From contig CACRSC010000010.1 in assembly GCA_902651635.1 (NCBI GenBank), positions 303,914 to 367,913 on the forward strand: a stretch of DNA of 64,000 nucleotides, read 5' to 3'. Position 1 is the first letter of the stretch. Every line of letters begins with the position of its first letter. Made by a program: the position numbers and the translations under genes. Of this stretch, positions 32,696 through 42,427 are shown in pieces. The notes beneath the pieces were generated by a model that did no database searches, was not told the DNA's origin, and saw only the letters and a program-made list of their open reading frames with translations. Source of the DNA: Mastigamoeba balamuthi (Eukaryota > Evosea > Mastigamoebida > Mastigamoebidae).

Positions 32696-33634
32696 ATGGA
32701 GGCAGACACCGTCGCCAACGATGCCCTTCAGCGCCGTGACTGGCCCGCCCTCGTGTCCCGCCTCGAGCAGCTTGAGCTCGAGGTCCGCGCGCCCCCCCGG
32801 TGCCCCCGAGGGCGCCCGCCTTTTCTTCCGTTTCGCTTGTCGCTGTGCTCCCCCTCAATTGGTCGCCCCCTTCGCGCCGGTTCTGCTGGCACGGCCGACG
32901 CCTCACACGCGCTCCAGGCCGCGTCGAGCGTCGCCCCCTATGCCCACTACGCCGCTCTGATACTCTCGTACCTCATCGTGAACGATCTGTACGTGTTTGC
33001 TCGCGGGTCTGCGGGTCCCCTGTCCCAGACGCGCTGCTGTGCTCTCCCCCTCTGGCCTCCAGCTGATCGTCTCCCCCTCGCCCCCTCACAGGGACTCGGC
33101 GAGGTTCACGTGGAGGAGGGCCCCGCAGGCGTCGAGGTCCCTGCCGGACGCGCAGGGCGCGTGGGCCGTGGCGACGCGCGTGTGGGAGAACAAGTACGCG
33201 GACGTCTACGAGGCGCTGGCGCCGCTCTGCTCGTCGTCGACTCCGGCCGTCAGCGCCCTCGCCGCAGCGCTTCTCGGTCGCTGCACACCCTCCGCGCCCG
33301 AGTCCCCTCCCGAGCCCGCGCGGCGCGAGGTCTGACGTCTGCGTCCGCGTCTGCAGAGGCGCACAGGGAGCGGATGCTGGCGCTCGTGGCGAGGGGCTTC
33401 AGCAGCGTGACGCTCGAGCAGCTCTGCGCGCTGGCCGGCCTGCAGCGCGACGAGGCCGTGGCCGTCGCGGCCTCCAAGGGGTGGCCCATCGACGAGGCCG
33501 CGTCGGTGGTCGCCGTCGTGGCCAGCGGCGGCCCCTCGTCGTCGTCGTCGTTGTCGCGCCCGCTGCCGCCGCTGCAGTCGTCGCTGACCAGCTTCGGCAA
33601 CCTCGCCGAGTTCACGCTCAAGCTCGACTCGTGA
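32696..33634 (+). CDS. CSN8: COP9 signalosome subunit 8 (CSN8)
   Basis: Four exons (32696-32782, 32918-32988, 33092-33276, 33357-33634) join in phase to 206 residues (human 209). The pattern matches the small PCI-domain subunit of the COP9 signalosome, which removes NEDD8 from cullins. Conserved stretches are YAALILSYLIVNDLDSARF (YGQLLALYLLHNDMNNARY in human), WAVATRVWENKYADVYEAL, and RERMLALVARGFSSVTLEQL, the winged-helix part of the PCI. The C-terminus is Ser-rich and ends near FGNLAEFTLKLDS. Finding CSN8 implies a full signalosome, because this subunit is lost in lineages with reduced complexes. Confidence 0.88.
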   Translation: MEADTVANDALQRRDWPALVSRLEQLELEVRAPPRCPRGRPPFLPFRLSLCSPSIGRPLRAGSAGTADASHALQAASSVAPYAHYAALILSYLIVNDLYVFARGSAGPLSQTRCCALPLWPPADRLPLAPSQGLGEVHVEEGPAGVEVPAGRAGRVGRGDARVGEQVRGRLRGAGAALLVVDSGRQRPRRSASRSLHTLRARVPSRARAARGLTSASASAEAHRERMLALVARGFSSVTLEQLCALAGLQRDEAVAVAASKGWPIDEAASVVAVVASGGPSSSSSLSRPLPPLQSSLTSFGNLAEFTLKLDS

Positions 33635-34020
33635 GGAGAGGGAGCGGGGTGGGGGTGGGTGGGGGTCTGCCATCAGGGGGCCCTCCAGAGTGGCGTCGTG
33701 GAGGGATGCAAAAGCAAGCCTTCAATTGACTCCGAGGGCGCGCAAATCTGGACATCCGCTGTCGTGTTTCTCACCGGGTCGCTGCGCTGGCGCGTTACGG
33801 GGACTACGGCCGAAGGCTGGCGGGGGTCGTGGTGGCGCCGTCTCCAGGCAAACGCGACTGGATGAGTCGGAAACCCGCGAGTCCCCAGAGCAGCAGGGAA
33901 GCCAGATATTTTCTTCTTCAGGAGAGATTTGCGCCGAGTTGAGGCGTTTCTTTATCGACCCGCGTGTGTGAGAGCGCTCCCCCCGCGTGCAATATACGCC
34001 AGCAGAGGCCGCGCGAGACG
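33635..34020. other. Spacer with one RATATY element before BRK1
   Basis: Contains GATATT at 33905-33910, 111-116 nt upstream of the BRK1 ATG. No coding signal. Confidence 0.5.
33905..33910 (+). promoter_or_regulatory. RATATY element upstream of BRK1
   Basis: GATATT in the spacer before BRK1. A related CAATATAC lies nearer the ATG. Confidence 0.35.
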
Positions 34021-34387
34021 ATGGCAGACCTGGGGACGCAGAAGAGCGCCGTGTCGCGCGACTGGGAGAACCGCGAGTACACGGAGATCATCGCGATGAA
34101 CATGCGCAAGCTCGTCGACTTCCTCAACAAATTCCGTTGCGCCCTCCACCCCAGCCCCCCCCAGCGGGGTGGGTGGGCGGCCACCACCTCGCCCCCCTCC
34201 CCCTCCCCCCGGCGTGGCCTGACCCCGGGTGGGCGCAGACTCGTCGGTGTACTACAAGCTGGGGAGGCTGAACGAGAGCCTCGCGCAGCTGGAGCACCAG
34301 GTGGAGTTCCTCGAGGCCCGCTTCGACACGATCCACGTCCAGCAGCAGCAGCAGGCGCAGCAGGCGCAGGCGCAGGCGCAGCAGTGA
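34021..34387 (+). CDS. BRK1: BRICK1 (BRK1/HSPC300), SCAR/WAVE complex subunit
   Basis: Two exons (34021-34135 and 34239-34387) join in phase to 87 residues. The family motif is plain: RDWENREYTEIIAMNMRKLV then DFLNKF, and after the intron LGRLNESLAQLEHQVEFLEA, the helix that packs into the trimeric bundle with WAVE and ABI. The human protein is 75 residues; here a Gln/Ala-rich tail (VQQQQQAQQAQAQAQQ) is added. BRK1 is needed for a stable SCAR/WAVE complex that activates Arp2/3 at the leading edge. Confidence 0.95.
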
Positions 34388-35107
34388 GGCGCGAGCGACG
34401 GCGTCCTCCTCCTCCTCCTCCTCCTCCTCCCACCAAGCAAAGCAGAAATTCCGCATTGGCTACAGTACAGCAAGGCGGCAGCAGCACAGCTGCGGCAGTG
34501 TGGCAGCGAGGGGCCCAGCCCTGTCGCGGCGGCGTGGCCCTGGAGTATCGGCCCGTGGCTGCTCCTCGGGAGTCCGTGCCACCAGTGTGGCCCAACTTGC
34601 AGGTTTGCGGGTGGCCAGGGCGCAGCGGGATGCTGTGGTGGATGGGTGACCAGTGCTGTACGTCGCGCCATGATTATCTCTGTGTTGGGTACCCAGTTGC
34701 CCGTCTGCCCAAACAGTCGCAATTGCGCCTTCAAGCGTTCCATCAGCACCGCGAATGTGGCCGGACTGGGCAAGTAAACTCGAACGGGGTTTCTTTTTGA
34801 AGGGTGACCGCAAAAATTACGGAATTGATGTGTAGCCTCGGTCCTTGGGTCCGCAGGACAGAGGAAGCAGGCCAGACAGAGGTTGTTGTTTGTTGGTATT
34901 TGTGTGTATTTCGATGGTTGTTTCGGAGAGCTAGGCAACCAAAGGGGCCTTTTGGGAGAAGAGAGAGAGGAGACGAAGAGTGTGCGTTGAGAGCATACTC
35001 CCCTCCTCAGAGGCGGGGGGGTGCAGAGGCGGGAGCGCCCACCGGAGGGAGGGGCTCCCTGTCAGCTATGCGCTGGGCGTGTCGTCCACGCGGGGGACGC
35101 TAGTCGC
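34388..35107. other. Convergent 3' spacer
   Basis: Between the BRK1 stop (+) and the SERBP1-like stop (-). It starts with a (CTC)n run at ~34403-34430. The rest has mixed composition with no accepted gene. Confidence 0.55.
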
Positions 35108-36241
35108 TCAGTGCAGCTTGGGGAACTCCTCGACGGCGGGGGCGGCAACGGCGGCAGCCTTGGCCTCGTGCCTGGGCTGCTGCTGGTGCTGCTGCTGCGC
35201 GGGCCTCGGGTTGCGGGGGCCACGGCGCTCCTCGCCCTCACGCTGGGGGCGGCCACGCGAGGCGCGGCGCTCAGCCTCGTCGTAGAAGACGAAGTTGAGC
35301 TGGATCTTCTCCTTCTTGGCGGCGGGCTTGGGGGCGGCGGCGGCCTCCTTGGGCGCGACGGGGACGGCGGCGGCGGGCTTGGCCTCCTCGGCGACGGCCG
35401 CGGCGACCTGCTCGACGGCGGCGACCTTGACCTGCTCGGTGACCTCGCCGGCGGGGGCGGCAGAGAACTTGGGGACCTTCTTGCCGAGCTTCCGCCTCTC
35501 GTTGAGGAACTCGGTCAGCGACTTCTCGACGACGGGCTTGGGCTCCTCCTCCTTGGGGGCCTCGGCGGCGGGCTTCTCGGCGGGCTTATCGGCGGCCTCG
35601 GGCGCGGGGCTGGTGGCCTCCTCCTTGGCCTCCTGGGCGGCGACCTCCTTGTCCTTCTTCTCCACCTCGGCGGCGGCGAGGTCCTCCTTGGGGTCGGTCG
35701 GGCGGCCCCAGTTGGCCTTGCCCGCGCCGTCCTTGCGCTGCTCCCTGCCGCGGCCGGTGCCCGAGTGGCGCTCGAACTGGCGCTTGCCAGGGCGGACCTG
35801 CACGCCCTCACGGCCCACAGGGCTGCGCAGCGACAGGCGACAACAACAAACCAAAACATCAGCAAAACAAACTTGCAACAACCAACACAACAAAAAGAGA
35901 GCGTACCGAGTGATGGCGAGCTTGGGGCGCTGCTCCTTCACGGTCTCCGAGCCAGCTGCACAAACCCGCACCCAAACCCCGATTAGCTCACCAACCCACG
36001 CACACATTTCCTCCGCGGGAGGGCAAAAAAATCGCGGCAAAAATGACGCGACAACCGTCGCCGCGTCGTTGCATGCGTGTCATTGCGTGTGCCCCCCCCT
36101 CCCCGTGGTCGTGTCGTGTCGTCGTACCGGGGACAGAGTCGACGGGGCGCGAGGGGCGGGCGGCGGCGGGCTTCTTCTCGTCCTTGACGGTCTCCCAGCC
36201 GGCCTCGGGGGCGGCGGCGGGGGCGGGGGCGGCGGGGGCGG
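35108..36241 (-). CDS. SERBP1/HABP4/Stm1-like ribosome-associated protein, 5' part in gap
   Basis: Minus-strand exons: (gap)-36128, 35955-35907 and 35822-35108, joined in phase. The diagnostic motif is RQFERHSGTGRGREQRKDGA followed by GKANWG, as in the hyaluronan/mRNA-binding family (SERBP1, Stm1), which binds the mRNA channel of idle ribosomes. An Ala/Glu/Lys-rich region follows, then KSLTEFLNERRKLGKKVPKF and an Arg/Gly/Gln-rich tail (GPRNPRPAQQQHQQQPRH). Two exons each carry a related GWETVKDEKK / GSETVKEQRP segment. The N-terminus, start codon and promoter fall inside the 750-N gap. Confidence 0.85.
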
Positions 36242-36991
36242 NNNNNNNNNNNNNNNNNNNNNNNNNNNNNNNNNNNNNNNNNNNNNNNNNNNNNNNNNNN
36301 NNNNNNNNNNNNNNNNNNNNNNNNNNNNNNNNNNNNNNNNNNNNNNNNNNNNNNNNNNNNNNNNNNNNNNNNNNNNNNNNNNNNNNNNNNNNNNNNNNNN
36401 NNNNNNNNNNNNNNNNNNNNNNNNNNNNNNNNNNNNNNNNNNNNNNNNNNNNNNNNNNNNNNNNNNNNNNNNNNNNNNNNNNNNNNNNNNNNNNNNNNNN
36501 NNNNNNNNNNNNNNNNNNNNNNNNNNNNNNNNNNNNNNNNNNNNNNNNNNNNNNNNNNNNNNNNNNNNNNNNNNNNNNNNNNNNNNNNNNNNNNNNNNNN
36601 NNNNNNNNNNNNNNNNNNNNNNNNNNNNNNNNNNNNNNNNNNNNNNNNNNNNNNNNNNNNNNNNNNNNNNNNNNNNNNNNNNNNNNNNNNNNNNNNNNNN
36701 NNNNNNNNNNNNNNNNNNNNNNNNNNNNNNNNNNNNNNNNNNNNNNNNNNNNNNNNNNNNNNNNNNNNNNNNNNNNNNNNNNNNNNNNNNNNNNNNNNNN
36801 NNNNNNNNNNNNNNNNNNNNNNNNNNNNNNNNNNNNNNNNNNNNNNNNNNNNNNNNNNNNNNNNNNNNNNNNNNNNNNNNNNNNNNNNNNNNNNNNNNNN
36901 NNNNNNNNNNNNNNNNNNNNNNNNNNNNNNNNNNNNNNNNNNNNNNNNNNNNNNNNNNNNNNNNNNNNNNNNNNNNNNNNNNNNNNNNNNN
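36242..36991. other. Assembly gap, 750 N
   Basis: A run of N between the SERBP1-like gene and the multipass membrane gene. It should contain the 5' end of the former and perhaps the first exon of the latter. Confidence 1.
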
Positions 36992-37019
36992 ACGATTTTC
37001 CTCGCCCCCCACAATTTCA

Positions 37020-37025
37020 GATATC
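37020..37025 (+). promoter_or_regulatory. RATATY element after the gap
   Basis: GATATC just right of the gap and left of the membrane-protein frame; it may be part of that gene's promoter, or chance. Confidence 0.25.
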
Positions 37026-37183
37026 GGGGGCCCGATTCAGTTGATTTGCGAATTGCTGATTGGATTTCCGGGATTCGCGTTTGTTGGTGTGGCCGGGGGT
37101 GAAAAACAGGACAGGAATCGCCGCCGCAGTCGCCAGACGCAGAGGAACAACAAACGGAGCCGCGCCCTACGACAATCCCGCCC

Positions 37184-39304
37184 GTGGCCCCGGCGCCACG
37201 CGAAGCCGCAGGCGCCACCCCGGCGGCGCGAGAGGCCAGCGAGACCCGAAAGGCGCCACAGGCAAAGACGCCGTCAGCAGCGGCAGCGGCAGCGGCCAAG
37301 TCGCAGGCAGCGGACAGGGAGGAAAAGGAAAACAAGTCGGCCAACGCGGCGAAGAGGCAGCAGCAGCCGCAGCAGCCGCAGCAGCCCCAGGCGCAGCCAG
37401 CGCAGGCCCCGCCAGCGTCCACCTCCCGCCGGCGCAAGTCCAAGGCCAAGAAGCAGGCCGAGCCCACAGCAGCGGCGGCAGCGGCAGCGGAAGCCCCCGG
37501 GCAGCAGGAGGGCAGCAGGAAGCACAGGCAGGCCGCTGCCGGCGAGGGCGCCGAGGCAGCGGGCGAGCAGCAGCAGCGGGCGGGTGCCAGGACGGCCTCG
37601 GGGTGGAAGACGCACTTCACGCTGACGTTTGTGTCGTTTGTGTGGTACGTCGCCGTCAAGCCCGTCGTGCTCTACGAGACCGTTCTCGGCTCCGGCGCCC
37701 CCGAGGCCGGGGCCGAGGCCGAGGCCTCGCGCTCGGCCCAGCTGCTCGCGCTCGGCAGGGCGCTGGCCGTCGGGCACCTGCTGATGCTGCCGGCGCTGGC
37801 GCTGAACTTCATGGCCCCCGCGGGGTCGTTCTTCTCGTTCGGCCTGCGCTTCACCGAGCAGCAGCCGCGGACGTGGGCCAGCGAGCTCGCCACCGCCGTC
37901 AGGATCTTCACCTTTGACGTGGTCGCGGCGAAGCTCTGCCTGGGGGCCCTCAGGCACGTAGCCTCGCCCGCGCTGGTGCTCGTCGTCGGCGTCGCCGGCT
38001 TCGTGGCGGCGTTTGGCGTCGTCTGCATGGGCAGCCCGGGCCTGCGCACGTGGTGGAAGCTCGTGTTGGGGGCCAACGAGAGCCGGCGCTTCCTCCTGGC
38101 GGGCGTCGCCTGGGCCTTCGTCGCCATGCCGCTCGCCGCCGGCGTCCTCGTCGACGTCTTTGCCACGCGCTCGGGGCTGCTCGAGGGGACCGTCGCGGAC
38201 CACTGGGACTACGCGGTCTCGCACCCGAGCCTCTCCTGCGTCATGTGAGCGCCCGCTGCACCCTGACCGCCCCCACGCCCCAGCCCCACTGACACCCGCG
38301 GCAGCCACTACGTCGCCGGGCTGCTGGTCGTGTTCCCCTGCGTGCTCGTGTCCTCGGACCCCACGGGAGTGCTCATGGTGTCCAAGACATGCCGGCCCAT
38401 CTTCGTGCCCCCGGAGGTCCTGATGCCGCGGTGCACGTGCCCGCGCTGCGTGGCGTCTGGGAGGGCCGGCGGAGGCGGCAGCTCGGCGCTGGCGCACCCG
38501 CTCGCGTGGGCCCTGGGCGTCGGGCTCGTGGCCGCGCTTGTCTACGTGCCCGGCGTCGCCCTGCAGAAGTTCTACCCCTACGCCGCGCTGGACTTGTCGT
38601 CCGCCGGCTCCACCGACTACTTTATCGTCTCGTTCGCCATGGCGCAGCTCTTCGGGACCATCTTCAACCCCGCCAAGACGGCCATACTCCTCGACAGGCT
38701 GGTCGCCTCGGTGGAGTCCCGCCTGGAGCGCAGGGTGACGCGCGCGTACGGCGCGTTCCAGGTGGCCGTCTTGTGCGCCGCGTTCGCGGCCGTCTCGTGC
38801 GTCGTCGCGGTGGTGCTGGGGCTGCTGGCCCTCGCCGGGCTCGCGTTCCTGCGCGTCACGGGCGTCGTCGTCAACTGCGGGGCGAGCCACACGGCCGCCG
38901 GGCTCCTGGTGCTGCTGGCGACGCGCGTGTCGTTCGGCGACGTCCGGGGGCACGTGCTCAACGCGCTGCTGGCTGTGCTCCTCGGCGTCGCCATGTCGGG
39001 CGTCGTCCCGGCCCTCGCGTGCAGCAGCGACACGGGAGTCCTCTGGCACGACTTCTTCCTGGGCGCCATACCCGCGACGCTGCTGTCGTACACCGGGCAG
39101 CTCGAGCCGCTGCGCGTCTCGGCGATCAAGCTCCTCACGTCGGCCGCCGCCTTTGTGTTCTCGCTGCGGGCGCTGGCCAACGCCGTCACGGGCACCGAGG
39201 TCTCCCCGATCCACACTGCCGTCCTGTGGGTCGCGACGTTCCTCGCGCTGTGGCACCTGCAGAGGCGCGCGGCCAGGAAGAACGGCGCTGCTGCTCGAGA
39301 CTAG
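37184..39304 (+). CDS. Multipass membrane protein, start unresolved
   Basis: Two exons (to 38244, then 38305-39304) join in phase. The first ~140 residues are Ala/Gln/Lys-rich and disordered, with a basic RRRKSKAKKQ. About twelve hydrophobic segments follow, for example FTLTFVSFVWYVAVKPVVLY, LLMLPALALNF, LALAGLAFLRVTGVV and AVLWVATFLALWHL. A Cys-rich loop (CTCPRC) lies between the halves. I do not recognise the family. The frame is open leftward almost to the gap and contains no ATG before ~37781, so translation must begin on an upstream exon, in the gap, or at a non-AUG codon; 37184 is a GTG. AATAAA follows the stop by ~50 nt. Confidence 0.7.
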
Positions 39305-39355
39305 ACACTCTCTGATTCGCACCTCCGCACGCACGACCTTAGACGGGCACGAACG

Positions 39356-39361
39356 AATAAA
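39356..39361 (+). terminator. Probable polyadenylation signal AATAAA
   Basis: AATAAA lies 52 nt after the TAG stop of the multipass membrane protein, in the short convergent spacer. Position and sequence fit a polyadenylation signal. Confidence 0.5.
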
Positions 39362-39476
39362 AGGAACTCTGTTTCAATCTAATCGAAACACCAGCAGCAG
39401 CCAGCAAGCACGCAGAGCGGTTGGCGCGAAGGCTCAGCAGAGCCTGCCTTGCCACTAGAGAAGTAAAAGAAGTCAT

Positions 39477-41759
39477 CTATCTGCGGAGCTTGGACGGGCC
39501 CTGCGCGAGCGTGGAGCACGTCAGACGGCAGTGCGGCAGGCGCAGCGCCTGCTCGGGTATCTTTGGCAGCTCGGGGACGGACCCCGACGGGCCGCTCTGG
39601 GCGCGCCTGGGAGTGGCCCGCTTCTCGGGCTCGCGGCGGGTCGCTGCAGCCGGGGCGGCCTGCAGCTGCAGCGTCGCGGCGGTCGTTGTCGTCGGCGCCG
39701 ACTTGAGACGGGCGACGTCCTGCCGCAGCTGCACGACCGACTGCGCCACGCGCTTGCGCAGCTCGTGCACCTCGTCGCGGGCCACCCGCAGCTCCTCCGC
39801 GACGTCGCGCACCTGCGACGCGGTCCTCTCGTGGTCCTTGGCGGCCGCGAGGCCCCTGCCCGACTCGAGGGCCTTGCGCAGCTCGATGAGAGAGAGCGCG
39901 GTCCTGCGGCGGAGGTCCGCCAGGCCGTTCTTGACGGCCGCGAAGTCGTCCGCGCTGGGGTGGCTCTCGTACGCAGCGCGCAGCTCCCTCGAGTCCTCCG
40001 ACGCCCGGCCCGCGACGCTCTGCACGGCCCTCAGCTGCGCGCCGATGCTCTGCACGAGCAGCGCGAGCTTCTGCAGCTCCGTGTCGTCCGCTGCCGACTG
40101 CGCGCTCTGGCTCTGCTGCCGCTGCTGCGCCTGCTCCTGCAGGTGCGCCTCGAGCGCCTGCGCTATGCGCCTGCGGTGGCTCGCGCACTCTGCGCACGCC
40201 GCCTCGAGGTCCGCGCGCACCTCTGCGATGTCGCACTGCACGCGCTCGATGGCCTGCGCGTCCTGCGCGGGCCCCGGCATCGCCGCGCTGGCCTGCGAGC
40301 GGTTGAGCACCGCCGTGCCCTGCTGCCCGCTCTGCCCGCCCGCGCCCTCCACGCGGGCGACCCTCCGCGTGAGCAGCTCGACCTGCGCCAGCAGCGCCTC
40401 GGCGTCGAGGTCCGAGATCATGCTGGCCGCCGGCACCTCGAGCTTCGCGGCCGCGGCCGCAGCCGCAGCGTCCGCGGGCGAGTTGCGGTTGCCTCCGCGG
40501 CTCGTCGTGCCGCACGACGGCGACCGCGCGGCCGCGGCGGCCTCGAGCGCGGCGACGCGGTCCGCGAGGCTGCGCGGGCCGTTGGCGTTGGCGCCGCTGT
40601 CCTGGCGCGCGGCGGCCTCGAGCGCTGCCACGCGGCACTCGACGCTGTCGACGCCCTCGCAGACCGCCCGCGCCTCCTCCTCCCGCCGCGCCTCGGACCT
40701 CTCGAGCCGCGCCAGCCGCTCCTCGGACCCCTCGAGCCGTGCCAGCCGTTCCTCGGACCCCTCGAGCCGCGCCAGCCGCTCCCCGGACCTCTCATCGGAC
40801 CTCTCGAGCCGTGCCAGCCGCTCCTCGGACCTCTCGAGCCGTGCCAGCCGCTCCTCGGACCCCTCGAGCCGTGCCAGCCGTTCCTCGGACTTCTCGAGCC
40901 GCGCCAGCCGCTCCTCAGACCCCTCGAGACGCTCCAGCCGCTCCAGCCGCTCCTCGGACCTCTCGAGCCGCGCCAGCCGCTCCTCGACCTCGGCCGCCCG
41001 CGCTCTGCCCGCCCCGTGCGCCTGCGCGACCCTCTTGCGCAGCTCGTGCAGCTCCTCCCCCACGGCCTCGGCCCCTCCGCCACCCCTGCCCTCCCCCTGC
41101 TGCCGCCGCGTGCCGCCCTGTGCGAGGGCCTGTGCCACGCGCTGGCGCAGGGCGTGCAGCTCCGCCTCGATCTGCTCTGCGCGGCGCTCGCTCTCCGCGC
41201 GCTCAGCGGCCAGCGCCTCGCCCACACGCCCGCCCAGCGCCCGCACCTCGTCGCCCACGCGCGCGGCCGCCGCGTCCCGGCGCTCGCGGTCGGCGGCGAG
41301 GGCCGAGGCGACGTCGCGCTGCTGCTGCGCCTGCTCGAGCGCGCGCACGCGGGCGCCCAGCGCGGCGACCGACGACGCGCAGGCGCGCAGCTCGTCGACG
41401 GCGCCCATCAGCCCCCGGCGCAGCGACGCCACGCCCGCCGCCAGCGCCGCGCAGTCCTCCGCCTCGCTGCTCGCCGGCTGCTGCCCCCCGGTGGCCTCCT
41501 CGCCGCGCTCGCACTCGGCCTGGGCGTCCGGCTGCCGCGGGGTTGAGGGGGCGCGTGGGAGAGGAGAGGGGAACGAGCGGTCGGATGGGGGGCGAAGCGA
41601 CGCGGGCGATGGCACAGAGAGAGGGACGGAAACCGGGGACGAAGAGGGGGGAGGGAGAGAGGGGAAGAGGGGGCGCACGTAGTCGTCGAATGGGAGCACG
41701 GACGGGCCGTCGTCGTCGTCGGGCGGCCCGCTCTCGCGCGACTGTGGGACATCGTCCAT
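39477..41759 (-). CDS. Coiled-coil protein with RLARLERSEE repeats (711 aa)
   Basis: Two exons (41759-41679 and 41531-39477) join in phase; the intron uses donor GTGCGC and acceptor GGCAG. The true ATG reads MDDVPQSRESGP. The first 60 residues are acidic and Pro-rich. Most of the rest is coiled coil. The middle carries about a dozen near-exact copies of a 10-residue unit (RLARLERSEE, with GSEE, KSEE or ERLERL variants). The C-terminal part contains LHELRKRVAQ-type repeats that recur several times. It ends in a Pro/Arg-rich, non-helical tail. No enzyme motif is visible; a structural rod is likely. The AATATC at 41798-41803 is ~39 nt upstream. Confidence 0.8.
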   Translation of the reverse strand: MDDVPQSRESGPPDDDDGPSVLPFDDYVRPLFPSLPPPSSSPVSVPLSVPSPASLRPPSDRSFPSPLPRAPSTPRQPDAQAECERGEEATGGQQPASSEAEDCAALAAGVASLRRGLMGAVDELRACASSVAALGARVRALEQAQQQRDVASALAADRERRDAAAARVGDEVRALGGRVGEALAAERAESERRAEQIEAELHALRQRVAQALAQGGTRRQQGEGRGGGGAEAVGEELHELRKRVAQAHGAGRARAAEVEERLARLERSEERLERLERLEGSEERLARLEKSEERLARLEGSEERLARLERSEERLARLERSDERSGERLARLEGSEERLARLEGSEERLARLERSEARREEEARAVCEGVDSVECRVAALEAAARQDSGANANGPRSLADRVAALEAAAAARSPSCGTTSRGGNRNSPADAAAAAAAAKLEVPAASMISDLDAEALLAQVELLTRRVARVEGAGGQSGQQGTAVLNRSQASAAMPGPAQDAQAIERVQCDIAEVRADLEAACAECASHRRRIAQALEAHLQEQAQQRQQSQSAQSAADDTELQKLALLVQSIGAQLRAVQSVAGRASEDSRELRAAYESHPSADDFAAVKNGLADLRRRTALSLIELRKALESGRGLAAAKDHERTASQVRDVAEELRVARDEVHELRKRVAQSVVQLRQDVARLKSAPTTTTAATLQLQAAPAAATRREPEKRATPRRAQSGPSGSVPELPKIPEQALRLPHCRLTCSTLAQGPSKLRR

Positions 41760-42427
41760 TTTTAGGAGCAAAGACAATGACCCATGCGCGCATCGATAAT
41801 ATCCGCGGCCACGTTTCTTGGCGTGAGTTGCGCCGAATGGATCTCGTGCAAGTTACTTCCAGGCCACGAACGACGTGCACGCCAGTGAGATCAGGTCCTT
41901 GAGATGGAAATTGCCAATGGGCTTTGGGGGTGCTGTGGAGGATGCCGGGCCTTGGTTGTCCCTTGATGGAACCCAGCTGGCGTGGCGAGTTATTCTTGGC
42001 TGTGGCCGTGAGAGCCTGGTCGTGATACGCACTCCCACACCCCTTCGGAATGCAAGGTGCACTGCAGAACCCTCACCACGTCTCGAGGACGACGAAAAAG
42101 CGTTCTCAGATCAGTGTCCTCGTGCATCCTGCCACACACAAGGAGCCCGACTCCGGGGACAAGGCTGAAAACAAGGGGTTGCCAGCGGCAGCATCGTAGT
42201 GCTATCAGTGCGCGAGCTGTTTGCAGAGGAAGACGTGCATCGCACACCCAATCCATCGAGATGAGTGGCATCTCAGAAATCCCGTTGTTGCATGGCGTGC
42301 TTACCTACTTGTTACCAAACGCAGCTGGCGACGGGGGGTCTACCGCGCCCTACGGTGCAGGCAGACCAGCCAGCCACGTGAGTGAGCGGCTGCGCGTGTC
42401 TGACGGACTCGCAGGGAGGCCGCGCAC
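41760..42427. other. Spacer, promoter of the repeat coiled-coil gene
   Basis: Contains AATATC at 41798-41803. The remainder (41850-42400) is less GC-rich than the genes and has no accepted open frame. Confidence 0.5.
41798..41803 (-). promoter_or_regulatory. RATATY element upstream of the repeat coiled-coil gene
   Basis: AATATC within GATAATATCC, ~39 nt upstream of the minus-strand ATG at 41759. Confidence 0.45.

Noticed and set aside
35295-37659. Open frames spanning the 750-N gap on both strands
   Set aside because: Translation through N is meaningless; the flanking parts belong to two different genes or to antisense sequence.
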